64,000 nucleotides of DNA from Pseudomonadota bacterium. Lineage in GTDB: Bacteria; Myxococcota_A; UBA796; CAJQPC01. How positions within the stretch are numbered: the first letter of the stretch is position 1; each line of letters opens with the position of its first letter. A program made the translations under genes and the position numbers. Positions 42,897 to 52,259 of this stretch are shown one piece after another. The stretch is from positions 1 through 64,000 of the forward strand of contig JAAESX010000332.1 in assembly GCA_024228935.1 (NCBI GenBank). The letters are read 5' to 3'. The notes below the pieces were generated by a model, which did no database searches, was not told where the DNA came from, and saw only the letters and a list, made by a program, of their open reading frames with translations.

Positions 42897-44549
42897 GTGT
42901 CCGACCGCCCCGCCCACGACGCCGGACGACACGCCTGGGCGACGCTCGCCATCGTGGCCTGGGTGGCCGGCCTGCACGCCGTCTTCCTGGTCCTCGACGC
43001 CCGCGCCGTGCGCGACCCCGGCAGCCTCTACCGGGCACTCCCCGACCTGTACTTCGCGCTCGGCTCGCCCGAGACCTGGGGCGCCGGCATGCTCTCGGCG
43101 CTGACCGACACCAGCGGCTGGTGGAACCTGGCGGTCGCGGCCTGGCTGCGCCTCGCGGGCCGAAGCCACGACGTGGTCGAGTGGGCCTCCTGGGCCGCTG
43201 GCCTGACCCTCGTCGGCGGCGTCGCATGGCTCGCTCGGCGGCTCGACGGCGCTCGGGCCGGGACCGCGGCGGCCGCACTCGCGGCGGCCATCCCGGCGCT
43301 GACCCTCCAGGCGCGGGTCCCTCGGGTGCACGTGATCGAGACCGCGGCGCTGCTCCTGGCCGTCGGGGTCGTCCACCGGGACCCGAAGCTGCAGCGCGTG
43401 ACGACACTGGTCGCCCTCGGGGGACTCGGGGCCTTCCTGCTCAACCTGCGCGGCACCGGCGTGGTCTGGGTGGTGACGCTGGCCGCGTTCGTGATCTGGG
43501 GCGCTCGGGACCGCCTCGCTCGCGTGGGACTCGTCGGCCTGTGCTGGCTCCTGGCGAGCCTCCCCCCGCTGTGGCGGCTGTCGGACTACGTCGGCGGAAA
43601 GGTCGACGCGAAGGCCCGGTACATCGCGAACCAGCCGAGCGTCCTCGAAGACCTGGTCTCGACGTTCGAGGTCGGCGCGCTCGCGCTCGTGGTGCTGGGC
43701 GTCGGGCTGGCGCTCCGGAGGGACGGCCCGGGCCGGAGACCCCTGGCCTGGCTCCTGCTCTCGTGGTCGGTGGTGGCCACGGCCATCTTCGTCACGCTCC
43801 GAGCCGGGCTGACCAACTACCTGCCGTTCGTCGCCGGCCTGGCTGTCGTGGCCGGAGCAGGACTGGCCCGACACCGCGCCCTGATCGCCATCACCGCCGC
43901 CCTGGCCATCGCCCAGGGTGTGCGCTGGAGCCCCTGGGGCCCTGCCCCGGACCTCGACGGGTTCGAGGCGCTCGACCGTCCCGACCGACCCTGGGAAGGC
44001 TGGGGCACGGACGACGTGCAGGGCTTGCTCGATGCCTCGTGCCGAAGCGACGACTGGCACGGCTGCCACGTGGTGGTCGGCGAAGGCCTGACGCGCCCGG
44101 GCGCCCACGACCCGGGCCAGCTGGCGCTGTTCCTGATGGCCGAGGACCGCGTCGAGCTGCGCACCGTCGACGACACACCACCTGCCGGCTGGGCCCAGCA
44201 CGGCCTCGACGCGCTGGTCCTCTTCGAGTGCGGCGAGGCCAGCGACGCGCACTATCGACGCACCCCGCGTGCACGCTCCACGGCCGCCGCGCTCATCCGC
44301 TCGCTCCGACTGGTAGAGATCGCGAACGCCCAGGTGACGCCGGCGTGTTCGACGCACTGGTACACGCCGCTCGGACAGCTCGACGCCCCGGTCGTCTTCG
44401 AGACCCGACCGCTGTCCGCGGACCTGCTCGACGCCCTGACGGCCGACTTCGCGGCCCGGAACCCGGAGTTCGCGAGTCGCCCGGGGACCGCGCCGCTCTA
44501 CACCGAACACAACCCGCTGCGGGCGGACGCTCCGCCCGGGTGGAGATGA
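42897..44549 (+). CDS. Multi-pass membrane protein, GT39/PMT-like glycosyltransferase
   Basis: 550 aa from GTG 42897. About ten membrane segments occupy residues 10-340 (first helix ATLAIVAWVAGLHAVFLVLD), with a periplasmic loop after the first helix containing DLYFALGSPE, as in dolichol-phosphate-mannose-type transferases where an acidic pair is catalytic. The C-terminal 200 residues are soluble, with scattered Cys (ASCRSDDWHGCH, FECGEASD, TPACSTHW). The family call is by topology; the acceptor and donor are unknown. It ends 1 nt from the convergent lipoprotein gene. Confidence 0.6.
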   Translation: MSDRPAHDAGRHAWATLAIVAWVAGLHAVFLVLDARAVRDPGSLYRALPDLYFALGSPETWGAGMLSALTDTSGWWNLAVAAWLRLAGRSHDVVEWASWAAGLTLVGGVAWLARRLDGARAGTAAAALAAAIPALTLQARVPRVHVIETAALLLAVGVVHRDPKLQRVTTLVALGGLGAFLLNLRGTGVVWVVTLAAFVIWGARDRLARVGLVGLCWLLASLPPLWRLSDYVGGKVDAKARYIANQPSVLEDLVSTFEVGALALVVLGVGLALRRDGPGRRPLAWLLLSWSVVATAIFVTLRAGLTNYLPFVAGLAVVAGAGLARHRALIAITAALAIAQGVRWSPWGPAPDLDGFEALDRPDRPWEGWGTDDVQGLLDASCRSDDWHGCHVVVGEGLTRPGAHDPGQLALFLMAEDRVELRTVDDTPPAGWAQHGLDALVLFECGEASDAHYRRTPRARSTAAALIRSLRLVEIANAQVTPACSTHWYTPLGQLDAPVVFETRPLSADLLDALTADFAARNPEFASRPGTAPLYTEHNPLRADAPPGWR

Positions 44550-44550
44550 C

Positions 44551-45462
44551 TCAGTCCGAGAGGCCTCGGAAGCGCCGGCGGTGCTGCGTGGGGGCGGGCT
44601 CGACGGCGACCCGGCACCGGTCCTCGTGCGCCGTCACCGACACGGCGTAGCCCACGAACAGTGACGCGTAGTCCGCGGGAAGCTCGCTCGGGCACGGCGG
44701 CGCCAGGGTCCCCACGACGCCATTCAGGACGCTCCCCATTCGCTCGGCCTCGATCGCATCGGCCTCGGCCACCGCGGCGTCGACGGCGGCCTGGCGCTCC
44801 TCGACGGTCACCATCCCCGGCACGAGCGTGAAGCGCCGATCGATGTCGGCCGGCTCGTTGCCCGACGGGACCACGGCCTCGCGCAGGGGTCGGTTCAGGA
44901 GCAGCAGCGCCCGCTCGCCGGCCAAGGTCGGCTCGACGTCGAACTCCAACAGCAGGTCCGGACCGCGCTCCCCCGGGACGGCCGGGACCGGCCCGTTCGT
45001 GAGCCACCAGGCGTCGTAGACCTCGATCATCGGCGGCTCGCCGAGGGACAGCGCCCCCACGAGCTGGTCGCCGTCATGCAGCCGGAACCGCGCCGCGTCC
45101 CACATCGCCCGCTCGGAGGTGAGGTCGGCGCGCGGCACCTCGAGCGTGCCCTCGGCCCGCTCGAACACGACATCGAACTCGCCTTCGCGCGAGCCCAGCG
45201 GCAGCACGACCCGGTCCTCCTCCCAGCGCGCGACGGCCATCGCCTTGCCCGCCCCGGTCTGGAGCGGGAACACGAACCAGCCGGCGTTCTCGTGGGCCTC
45301 GCAGCGCACCGGACCGACGGTCCCCCACCCTGGTCCGCTGACGTGGATCGTGCAGTCGCGGCCGACCTCGACGACGCCACGCGCGTCCTGGGCCGTGAGC
45401 GCCCACGAGCCCTTCGGGAGGTCGGGCGCCGGAACCCGGCTGCAAGCGAGAAGCCACCACAT
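44551..45462 (-). CDS. Hypothetical lipoprotein
   Basis: 303 aa from ATG 45462, set by TACGCT-N6-ATG. Extremely short lipoprotein signal (MWWLLAC, Cys at position 7). The mature region is mostly beta, with a short Ala/Glu-rich helix (EERQAAVDAAVAEADAIEAE) and few Cys. No family is recognised. It is divergent, with a 22-bp gap, from the kinase-STAND gene. Confidence 0.72.
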   Translation of the reverse strand: MWWLLACSRVPAPDLPKGSWALTAQDARGVVEVGRDCTIHVSGPGWGTVGPVRCEAHENAGWFVFPLQTGAGKAMAVARWEEDRVVLPLGSREGEFDVVFERAEGTLEVPRADLTSERAMWDAARFRLHDGDQLVGALSLGEPPMIEVYDAWWLTNGPVPAVPGERGPDLLLEFDVEPTLAGERALLLLNRPLREAVVPSGNEPADIDRRFTLVPGMVTVEERQAAVDAAVAEADAIEAERMGSVLNGVVGTLAPPCPSELPADYASLFVGYAVSVTAHEDRCRVAVEPAPTQHRRRFRGLSD

Positions 45463-45468
45463 GCCTGG

Positions 45469-45474
45469 AGCGTA
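45469..45474 (-). promoter_or_regulatory. Leaderless promoter -10 (TACGCT-N6-ATG), overlapping a divergent one
   Basis: Minus-strand TACGCT followed by 6 nt and the ATG at 45462. It shares two base pairs with the plus-strand -10 at 45473-45478, so only one polymerase could open this site at a time. Confidence 0.55.
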
Positions 45475-45478
45475 CACT
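45473..45478 (+). promoter_or_regulatory. Leaderless promoter -10 (TACACT-N6-GTG), overlapping a divergent one
   Basis: TACACT, then 6 nt (CGGGCC), then GTG 45485 of the kinase-STAND gene. Mutually exclusive with the minus-strand promoter. Confidence 0.55.
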
Positions 45479-45484
45479 CGGGCC

Positions 45485-48400
45485 GTGCGACAGCTCGACG
45501 ACCGCTACCGGCTGATCGCACCCATCGGGCGTGGGGGCGTCGGCGAGGTCTACGAGGGACTGCAGATCGCGCTGGACAGGCGCGTCGCCATCAAGCTCCT
45601 GCGGCCCGAACTGACGATGCGGGCCGAGGTCGTGAGCCGCTTCGAGCGCGAGGCCCGGACTACATGTCGCCTCTCCCACCCGAACGTGGTGACGGTCTTC
45701 GACGTCGGCGTGGCCCAGGGTGGCGGCCGCTACCTGGTCATGGAGCTGCTGGATGGCCGGACGCTCGCCGAGGTCATCCGACACGACGGGCCGATGGCGC
45801 TCGAGGACGCCCTCGACATCGCCACGCAGATCGCCCGCGGGATGGGCGCCGGCCAGGGCGTGGGGCTGGTCCATCGGGATCTCAAGCCCGAGAACGTGAT
45901 GGTCCTGGCCGAGCAGCGCGTCAAGATCCTGGACTTCGGCCTGGCCACGCTCCAGCAGGGGAAGACGGACCTCCAGGAGGGGTCGGTCGACGAGGCCCTG
46001 CGCCGGTCGGTCGACTCGCTGCCTCCCGGGGCTCCCAGCCTGGAGACGATGGCGCCGATGTCGGACACCTGGGTCGACACGCCGAAGCCCCCGCTGGAGA
46101 GCCAGGCGAGCTCACGCCTCACCCGCGCCGGCGCCCTGGTCGGCACCCCTCGCTACATGGCCCCCGAGCAGGCGCTGGCCTGGGAGGTCGACCACCGGGC
46201 GGACATCTACGCCTTCGGCTGCGTCCTGTTCGAGGCGCTGACGGGAAGAGCCCCGTTCGAGGAGGACACGGTCCACGAGTACCTGGCGGCGCACGTGCAC
46301 AAGCCCCCGCCGCGCCCGTCCCTGAGCGCCGAGGTCCCCGCGCCGCTCGAGCAGCTCATCCTGCGCTGCCTGGAGAAGGACCCGGGCAGCCGGTTCGCCG
46401 ACTGGGCCGCGCTGTCCGAGGAGCTGCGGCGCATCCAGGGCGTGGCCCTGCCGCAGACGCAGCGCCGGACCCGCAAGTCCGAGCGGAGGCCCGACGAGCC
46501 CTACCGCTTCCTGCAGCCGTTCTCGAGCGCGACGGCGTCCATCTTCTTCGGCCGTGACCGGGACGCCGAGCGCTTCCTGACCACCTGGGAGCACCCCGAC
46601 CAGGTGCCCATCGTCGCGCTGACGGGGAGCTCGGGCGTCGGCAAGACCTCGTTCCTCTACGCGCGGGTCATCCCCGCGCTCGAGGACATCGGGCACGAGG
46701 TGCTGGTCGTGCGCGGCGGCGAGTCCCCCACCCGCGCGCTGGCCCGAGCGGTCGAGCGGCGCCTGGCCCGGAGCTCGGGCGAGCGGACCGAGCGAACCGA
46801 GCGGGCGCTCCCGATGCTCCTCGACGAGCTGGCCGCGCTCGAGGGCCGTCCCGTTGCGGTGGTCTTCGACCAGCTCGAGGAGCTGTTCACCGTCGGGACG
46901 ACCACCGACCAGGCCCAGTTCCAGGCCGATCTGGCTGCGGTCGTCGGAGCCGGCGAGGCCAGCGTGCGCTTCGTCCTGTCCCTGCGCGAGGACTTCCTGG
47001 GTCAGCTCCTGCGCGCGCTCTACCCGCTCCCCACCGACCAGCTGTTGCGCGCGATGCCGCTCCGACCTCTCCGGCCCGAGGACCTGAGGCAGGCGCTCGA
47101 GGGGCCCGGTCGCGAGGGGCTCCCGGTCGAGTACGCGCCGTTCTCGTTCGAGCCCGGGCTGGCTGTCGAGATCGTCCAGGACCTGCTCGAAGACGACGCC
47201 GGCGAGGTGGCGCCTCGCGTCCAGGCCGTCGGCGCGCGGCTCTGGGCGATGGTCCGTGAGGAGATGGACCCGGTCATCACGCGAGACCACTACCGCTCGC
47301 GGCTCGGGGGAGCGCGGGCCATCCTGGCGCGCCTGCTGGACGAGGCCATCGGGGACCTCGACCCGACGGATCAGGGCCTGGCGAAGGAGCTGCTGCGTGC
47401 GCTCACCCACCTGCCCGGCAGCGCGACCTCGCGTCCCGCGTCCCAGGCCGGTCTCCTGGCGGCACACAGCGACGTCACCCAGGTCAGCCGAGTGCTCGAC
47501 CGCCTGGAGAGTCGCTGGCGCATCATCCAGGGCTACGCCGATCCCCGCTGGCCCGACGAGCGCGCCTACCGGATCGCACACGAAGCGCTCATCGCGCGCA
47601 TCCAGGACTACGGCGAGGAAGCCAGCGAGCGAAACCGCGCTCGCCAGCTCTTCCTCCAGGGCTTCGAGCTGTGGCTGAAGAACGGCCGAAAGGAGCAGGA
47701 CCTGCTGCTCGAGGAGCACTTCGCGGTCGTCCAGCGCCACGTCGGCGAGCTGGTCCTGCGCAACGCCGACCAGGACCGGTTCTACCGGGCCAGCCACACC
47801 CGGAACATCGACAGCTGGGAACAGCGCGAGATCGTCGAGAAGAAGAAGGCGCGGATGCAGCTGTTCTGGCGCTGGGGCCTCCCGGTCGTCTGCGTCGTCA
47901 CGGGCTGGGTCCTGGGCCAGGTCCCGACCGACTTCTCCGCCGCGGGCGCGCAGTGGGTGCGGACCCAGGCATTCCTCGGCACCGACCGCGCTGGATTCCA
48001 GGGCCTGACCCTGCGATACGCCCAGCTCCGCGAGGTCGAGCTCCTGGCGCCGGACTTCACCGAGGCGGACCTGTCCGGCGCCGACCTGACCGACGCCGAC
48101 CTCGAGCAGGCCATCTTCGCTCGGGCCCGCCTGGCCCAGACGAGCCTGGACGGGGCCTCGCTCCTGGCCGCTGACCTGTCGGGCGCGTACGTCCTGGGAG
48201 CCAGCTTCCGCCAGGCTGATCTGCGCAAGGCGAACGTGGACCTCGACCCCGTGGGTGCGGACTTCGTGGGCGCCATCTTCGACGGGGCGACGGACTGGCA
48301 CGGGGACCCACCGCGCGGCGCTGTCGGGCCCGGCGCGGACGTCCGCATGATGGCGCTCGACGGCATGGCCTTCGAGAAGCTCGACCTCACCGGCCTGCAC

Positions 48401-49000
48401 GGGCGAGAGGCCCACGCCAGCGGCACCTCGTTCCGCGAGTCCTACCTGGTCGGCGCCGAGCTGCCGGACCTGCACGCCCCGGGGGCCACGTTCGCGTACA
48501 GCCAGCTCGGCGCCGCGAACCTCGGCGGCGCGGTGCTGACCCGTGCGAGCTTCGCCCAGGCCGACCTCACGAACGCGTCGCTGGCCGGCGCAGACCTCTC
48601 CGGAGCCGTCCTCGTCGGTGCGCGGCTCGGGGCGGCCTCGCTGGGAGGAGCCGAGCTGACCGGCGCCATCGCGGACGCCCGGACGAACTGGCCGTCGGGC
48701 TACCAGCCCACCGCGATGGGGGTCGTGTTGCTGGCACCCGGGCTGCCGCTCGAGGACCTCGACCTGGCCGGCCTCGACCTGTCGGGCGCATCGCTGGCCG
48801 GCCTCGATCTGTCCGGAGCCGACCTGAGCGGAGCGACGCTGCGCGGCGTGAGCCTGAAGGGGACGGATCTCACGGGCGCGAACCTGGCGGGTGCGGACCT
48901 GTCCGAGGCGAGCCTGGTGGGAGCGGACCTGACGGGCGCCTCGACCGACGGCGTCATCTGGCTGGGCGCCAACACCGCCGGGATGAAAGGCGCGGACTGA
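45485..49000 (+). CDS. Hanks kinase - STAND NTPase - pentapeptide-repeat fusion
   Basis: 1171 aa from GTG 45485. Kinase, residues about 8-315: glycine loop (IGRGGVGEV), Lys in VAIKLL, HRDLKPEN, DFGLA, then a 65-residue Ser/Pro-rich insert before GTPRYMAPE. STAND-type NTPase, about 345-800: Walker A GSSGVGKTS near 380, Walker B VAVVFDQLEEL near 456, and SLREDFLGQL, typical of nSTAND1. One transmembrane helix at about 797-812. C-terminal 330 residues are pentapeptide repeats (A(D/N)LSG type) in two blocks separated by TDW/TNW-containing spacers. The helix would put the repeats outside the cytoplasm. STAND proteins act as ligand-triggered switches; the trigger and output here are unknown. Confidence 0.92.
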   Translation: MRQLDDRYRLIAPIGRGGVGEVYEGLQIALDRRVAIKLLRPELTMRAEVVSRFEREARTTCRLSHPNVVTVFDVGVAQGGGRYLVMELLDGRTLAEVIRHDGPMALEDALDIATQIARGMGAGQGVGLVHRDLKPENVMVLAEQRVKILDFGLATLQQGKTDLQEGSVDEALRRSVDSLPPGAPSLETMAPMSDTWVDTPKPPLESQASSRLTRAGALVGTPRYMAPEQALAWEVDHRADIYAFGCVLFEALTGRAPFEEDTVHEYLAAHVHKPPPRPSLSAEVPAPLEQLILRCLEKDPGSRFADWAALSEELRRIQGVALPQTQRRTRKSERRPDEPYRFLQPFSSATASIFFGRDRDAERFLTTWEHPDQVPIVALTGSSGVGKTSFLYARVIPALEDIGHEVLVVRGGESPTRALARAVERRLARSSGERTERTERALPMLLDELAALEGRPVAVVFDQLEELFTVGTTTDQAQFQADLAAVVGAGEASVRFVLSLREDFLGQLLRALYPLPTDQLLRAMPLRPLRPEDLRQALEGPGREGLPVEYAPFSFEPGLAVEIVQDLLEDDAGEVAPRVQAVGARLWAMVREEMDPVITRDHYRSRLGGARAILARLLDEAIGDLDPTDQGLAKELLRALTHLPGSATSRPASQAGLLAAHSDVTQVSRVLDRLESRWRIIQGYADPRWPDERAYRIAHEALIARIQDYGEEASERNRARQLFLQGFELWLKNGRKEQDLLLEEHFAVVQRHVGELVLRNADQDRFYRASHTRNIDSWEQREIVEKKKARMQLFWRWGLPVVCVVTGWVLGQVPTDFSAAGAQWVRTQAFLGTDRAGFQGLTLRYAQLREVELLAPDFTEADLSGADLTDADLEQAIFARARLAQTSLDGASLLAADLSGAYVLGASFRQADLRKANVDLDPVGADFVGAIFDGATDWHGDPPRGAVGPGADVRMMALDGMAFEKLDLTGLHGREAHASGTSFRESYLVGAELPDLHAPGATFAYSQLGAANLGGAVLTRASFAQADLTNASLAGADLSGAVLVGARLGAASLGGAELTGAIADARTNWPSGYQPTAMGVVLLAPGLPLEDLDLAGLDLSGASLAGLDLSGADLSGATLRGVSLKGTDLTGANLAGADLSEASLVGADLTGASTDGVIWLGANTAGMKGAD

Positions 49001-49014
49001 CCCGCGCGACGGGC

Positions 49015-49020
49015 GTACCG
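49015..49020 (+). promoter_or_regulatory. -10 element TACCGT of the M16 pseudogene
   Basis: TACCGT ends 22 nt before the ATG at 49043, which has a GGGAGTGAG ribosome site. The control region of the broken gene therefore looks intact. Confidence 0.35.
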
Positions 49021-49042
49021 TGGAGCGGCCCCTGGGAGTGAG

Positions 49043-51665
49043 ATGAAGCGCAAGGTGGTCCTGCTGGCGACGGTCGGCCTGGTGCTGGCAGCCGCCGGAG
49101 TCCCCAAGGACTGGGGCGAGCCCCCGGCCTTCGAGTGGAAGAGCCGGGGACGGGTCGACACGGGGTCGCGCCTCTGCTTCCCGACCGGACTGGCCGTCAC
49201 CGCGGTCGTCGACCGACGCCAGCCCGTGGTCTCCATCACCAGCGTCGTCGACGTCGGGTGGCGCCACGAGACAGCGGAGAACCGAGGCGCCGCCCACCTG
49301 CTCGAGCACCTGTGGTTCTGGTCGGACGCCGGACTCGGCGGCGCCGCGGTCTGGAGCGCCACGACGCCATGGGCGCGATCGCGAACGCCTCGACCCGCGC
49401 GGACGTGACCACCTACGAGACCATCGTGGCCAAGGAGCACCTGGACGCGGCCATGGCGCTCGAGTCGGCGCGCCTGGTCGACCCGCTCTCGGCGATCGAC
49501 GCGAACCAGGTGGCTCTCTCCTCGGCCACGGTCGAGTCCGAGCGGGATCAGCGCGGGTTCTCGTGGACGCTCGAGCCGTCGTTCCGAGCGGGCCTCTTCC
49601 CGGCCGGGCACCCGTACGCGGACACGGGGCGCGACATCCAGCTCACCCTCGACGACCTGGCGCGGCTCGCCGACCGCTACAACCACTGCACGGCCACCAT
49701 CACCGTCATCGGGGACATCACCGCCAAGGCCGTCCAAGCCGCGATCGAGGCCGCCATCGACCCCGCCGTGCTCTACCCCCCCCCGCCGACCAGGTCGAGG
49801 GAGCATGTCTCGGTGCACTCGCCCACCGGAGGACGACATCGCCCCACCGCTCGCCGCGAACGAGGACGTGGGCTCGGTCGCCTGAGCGGGGACGCGCCAC
49901 GCGCTCGGCGTCGGCTGGGTGCTCCCCGGCGCGTGGCAGGGCGAGGACGCGCTGCATCGCGCCGCCGCCCAGTCGCTGGAGTTCGAGCTCGAGGACGCTC
50001 GCCTGATGGGCGGGGCGAGATGCGGCGTGTAGCCCCAGCGCCTGTCCAGTGTCCTGGTGTGCCAGGTCCCCATCGGAAAGCGGGAACGCACCTCGTCGGC
50101 CGTCGCCGACCTGGACCGCGCGGTGGCCCGGCTCCAGACCACCGAGCCCGACGAGCGGACGGCCTGGATCAGCGAAGCCATCCGGTTCGCGGATCGGTCC
50201 TGGGCGCTGTTCGTCTCGGACGGCACCAGCCCCCTGCACGGCTCGGCGGACCCGTTCCTCCGCGCGCACTTCACCGGTCGGTACGACCACCTGGCCGTGA
50301 CACTGGGCGAGCTGAAGTCCTTGTCGACCGAATAGGTGCGGACCTTCGCCACGAGCTGGCTGGTCCCGGAGCGAAGGACCGTCGTCCGCCTGGAGCCCAC
50401 CGGCTCGGACGAGGTCGTGGTGGACGTGGCCGGCTCGCGGTCCTGGTCGGTCCCCGCCCAGCGCCCCGCCGACGTCGATCCCGCCGTGAAGAGCCCGGTT
50501 CGTCTGGCCCCGGACAGCGTCCTGCGGACCACCCTGTCGACTGGGCTCGACGTGCTCATCGTCGAGCAACCGCGCTCGCTGCTCGGCCTGGTCCAGCTCC
50601 GGTTCCCCAGCGGGACCGAGCCCGAGCCCTGGGCCAACGCGATGGCGCGGCAGATGTCGTACTTCGAGTGGAAGCCCTTCCCATGGGGCACGGCGCTGGA
50701 GGGAGCCCGCGTCGGCATCGCCTCGACCACCTACTTGGACGGCGACGGGGTCGTCTTCGCGTTCGAGGGCTCGTCCGACAACCTGGACGAGATGCTGTTC
50801 CTGGCGCGCGCGCGGGTCGACCAGCGTCCGACCCATGCCGCCATGCCGGACTGGGCGACCGACCGGCTCGAGGCCCACATGGAGAACCCGTGGACCGCGA
50901 TGATCGGAGTGCTCCTGCCCGACGACCCGCTGGGCCAGCGCGCCACGACGCGCCCGCTGGACCTGAGCGCGCGCTCCAACATCGCGCGCGGAAAGGAGCT
51001 GTTCGCCACCGCGAACGCGACGCCGCTCGTCGTCAGCGCCGAGAAACCCAGCGACGCCCTGGCCCGATTCGAGGGCCGCTTCGCCACCTGGGAGGAGCGG
51101 GCGGACGCCTGACGTGGTCGCCAGCCGGAGCGGGGCCGACGGAGCGTACGCGCCACGAGCTCGACGACGAAGACGCCGAGCTGACCACGGTGCTGGTCGC
51201 TGTCGGCTGCCGGACGACGGCGCCTCGGACCCCGGCTCCCGAGAGATCCTGAGCGAGGTCTGGCGCGAGGCCCTGTGGCCCCGGCTGCACGGCCTGACCT
51301 ACACCCCATGGGTCGGCGTCGACAGCCGTCCGGGCGGCGCCTCGGTGCTGTGGGTGCAGGCGCTCACGGACCCCAGCGACGCAGATCAGGCGGCCGAACG
51401 CATCCTGGAGACGCTGGGCGAGCCCGTCGAGGACGCGACGGTCACCCGAGTCGCGGCCGGTCTGGTCCAGCGCACCCCGGCGCAGCTCTTGACCAACGCC
51501 GACCTGCTGGAGCGCGCGGACCGCCTCGCCCTGGACACGACCTGGGAGGACCGGTGGGCCGAGGGCCTGGCCGCGGGCTCGCCGGACGCCGTGCGCGCAC
51601 TCACCGTCCCCTGCGTCGGAAAGGAAGCGGTGGTGTTCGAGCGGCCGGAGCAGATCGCGCCCTGA
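49043..51665 (+). pseudogene. Disrupted M16-family zinc peptidase-like protein
   Basis: A signal peptide (MKRKVVLLATVGLVLAAAG) and the M16 zinc motif region (GWRHETAENRGAAHLLEHLWF, HxxEH) are in the first frame. From about 49370 the homology runs in a second frame (GAIANASTRADVTTYETIVA). After a C9 run at 49776-49784 it moves to a third frame, which contains in-frame stops at 49883, 50030 and 50333. A last shift near 51110-51230 leads to the end (REILSEVWREALWPRLHGLTYTP ... to 51665). Joined, it would be about 870 aa with N- and C-terminal M16 halves. Three stops plus three shifts make decay more likely than error alone. Confidence 0.75.
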
Positions 51666-51673
51666 GTTAGCGC

Positions 51674-52228
51674 CTACTCGCACTCCACGGTGATTCGGAA
51701 CGGCGCGCCGCCCCCCGCGCTGCCGTCGACCGCCAGCACGAACCGCGTGTCCTTCTCGGCCCAGACCTGGGCCTCCTTCGTGTTCGACGTCGAGTCCGAC
51801 GGCTGGCCGTTGCAGTCCAGGATGCCGTGCTCCTCGCCCGTGGGACAGGTGTCCTCGTACGACCAGCGCATCAGCCCGAAGCCCAGGTCGCCGCAGGGCG
51901 CCTCGAGCGTGACGTAGGCCGTCGTGTCGGCCTCGAGCTGAAGCTCGTAGGCGCGCTCCGGCCCGTCGTAGTCGGTGAAGGGGACGAAGCAGTACGCCGA
52001 CTCGTACAGGTCGGAGTCCATCACCGTGCTGCCCCCCAGCGTGGTGCCCTCGATGGTCTGGCCGCACGTGATGGTGCCGGTCAGGCAGTCGGGGCCGGAC
52101 GGCGCGGTGGTGTCGTACGCGGCATCACAGTCCAGGTCCGACGAGACGGACGTGCCCGTGTCGGTCGTCGTCCCGTCCTTGTCGTTGATCGTGAAGCCCG
52201 TGCAGGCGAACAGGAACAGCAGCGTCAT
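51674..52228 (-). CDS. Hypothetical lipoprotein next to the amylase
   Basis: 184 aa from ATG 52228. Short lipoprotein signal (MTLLFLFAC), then a Thr/Asp linker (DGTTTDTGTSVSSD) and a beta-sandwich-like domain with paired Cys (DCDAAYD, DCLTGTITCGQ, CPTGEEHGILDC). The C-terminal segment ending GGGAPFRITVECE resembles pre-peptidase C-terminal or similar binding domains, but the match is not firm. It lies 31 nt after the alpha-amylase and is probably co-transcribed with it. Confidence 0.7.
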   Translation of the reverse strand: MTLLFLFACTGFTINDKDGTTTDTGTSVSSDLDCDAAYDTTAPSGPDCLTGTITCGQTIEGTTLGGSTVMDSDLYESAYCFVPFTDYDGPERAYELQLEADTTAYVTLEAPCGDLGFGLMRWSYEDTCPTGEEHGILDCNGQPSDSTSNTKEAQVWAEKDTRFVLAVDGSAGGGAPFRITVECE

Positions 52229-52259
52229 GTGGACCTTGTAGCCCCCAGATCGCCCGGCG

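Noticed and set aside
46112..49309. 1065-aa minus-strand open frame opposite the kinase-STAND gene
   Set aside because: Composition follows the antisense of the pentapeptide repeats and kinase; no motif.
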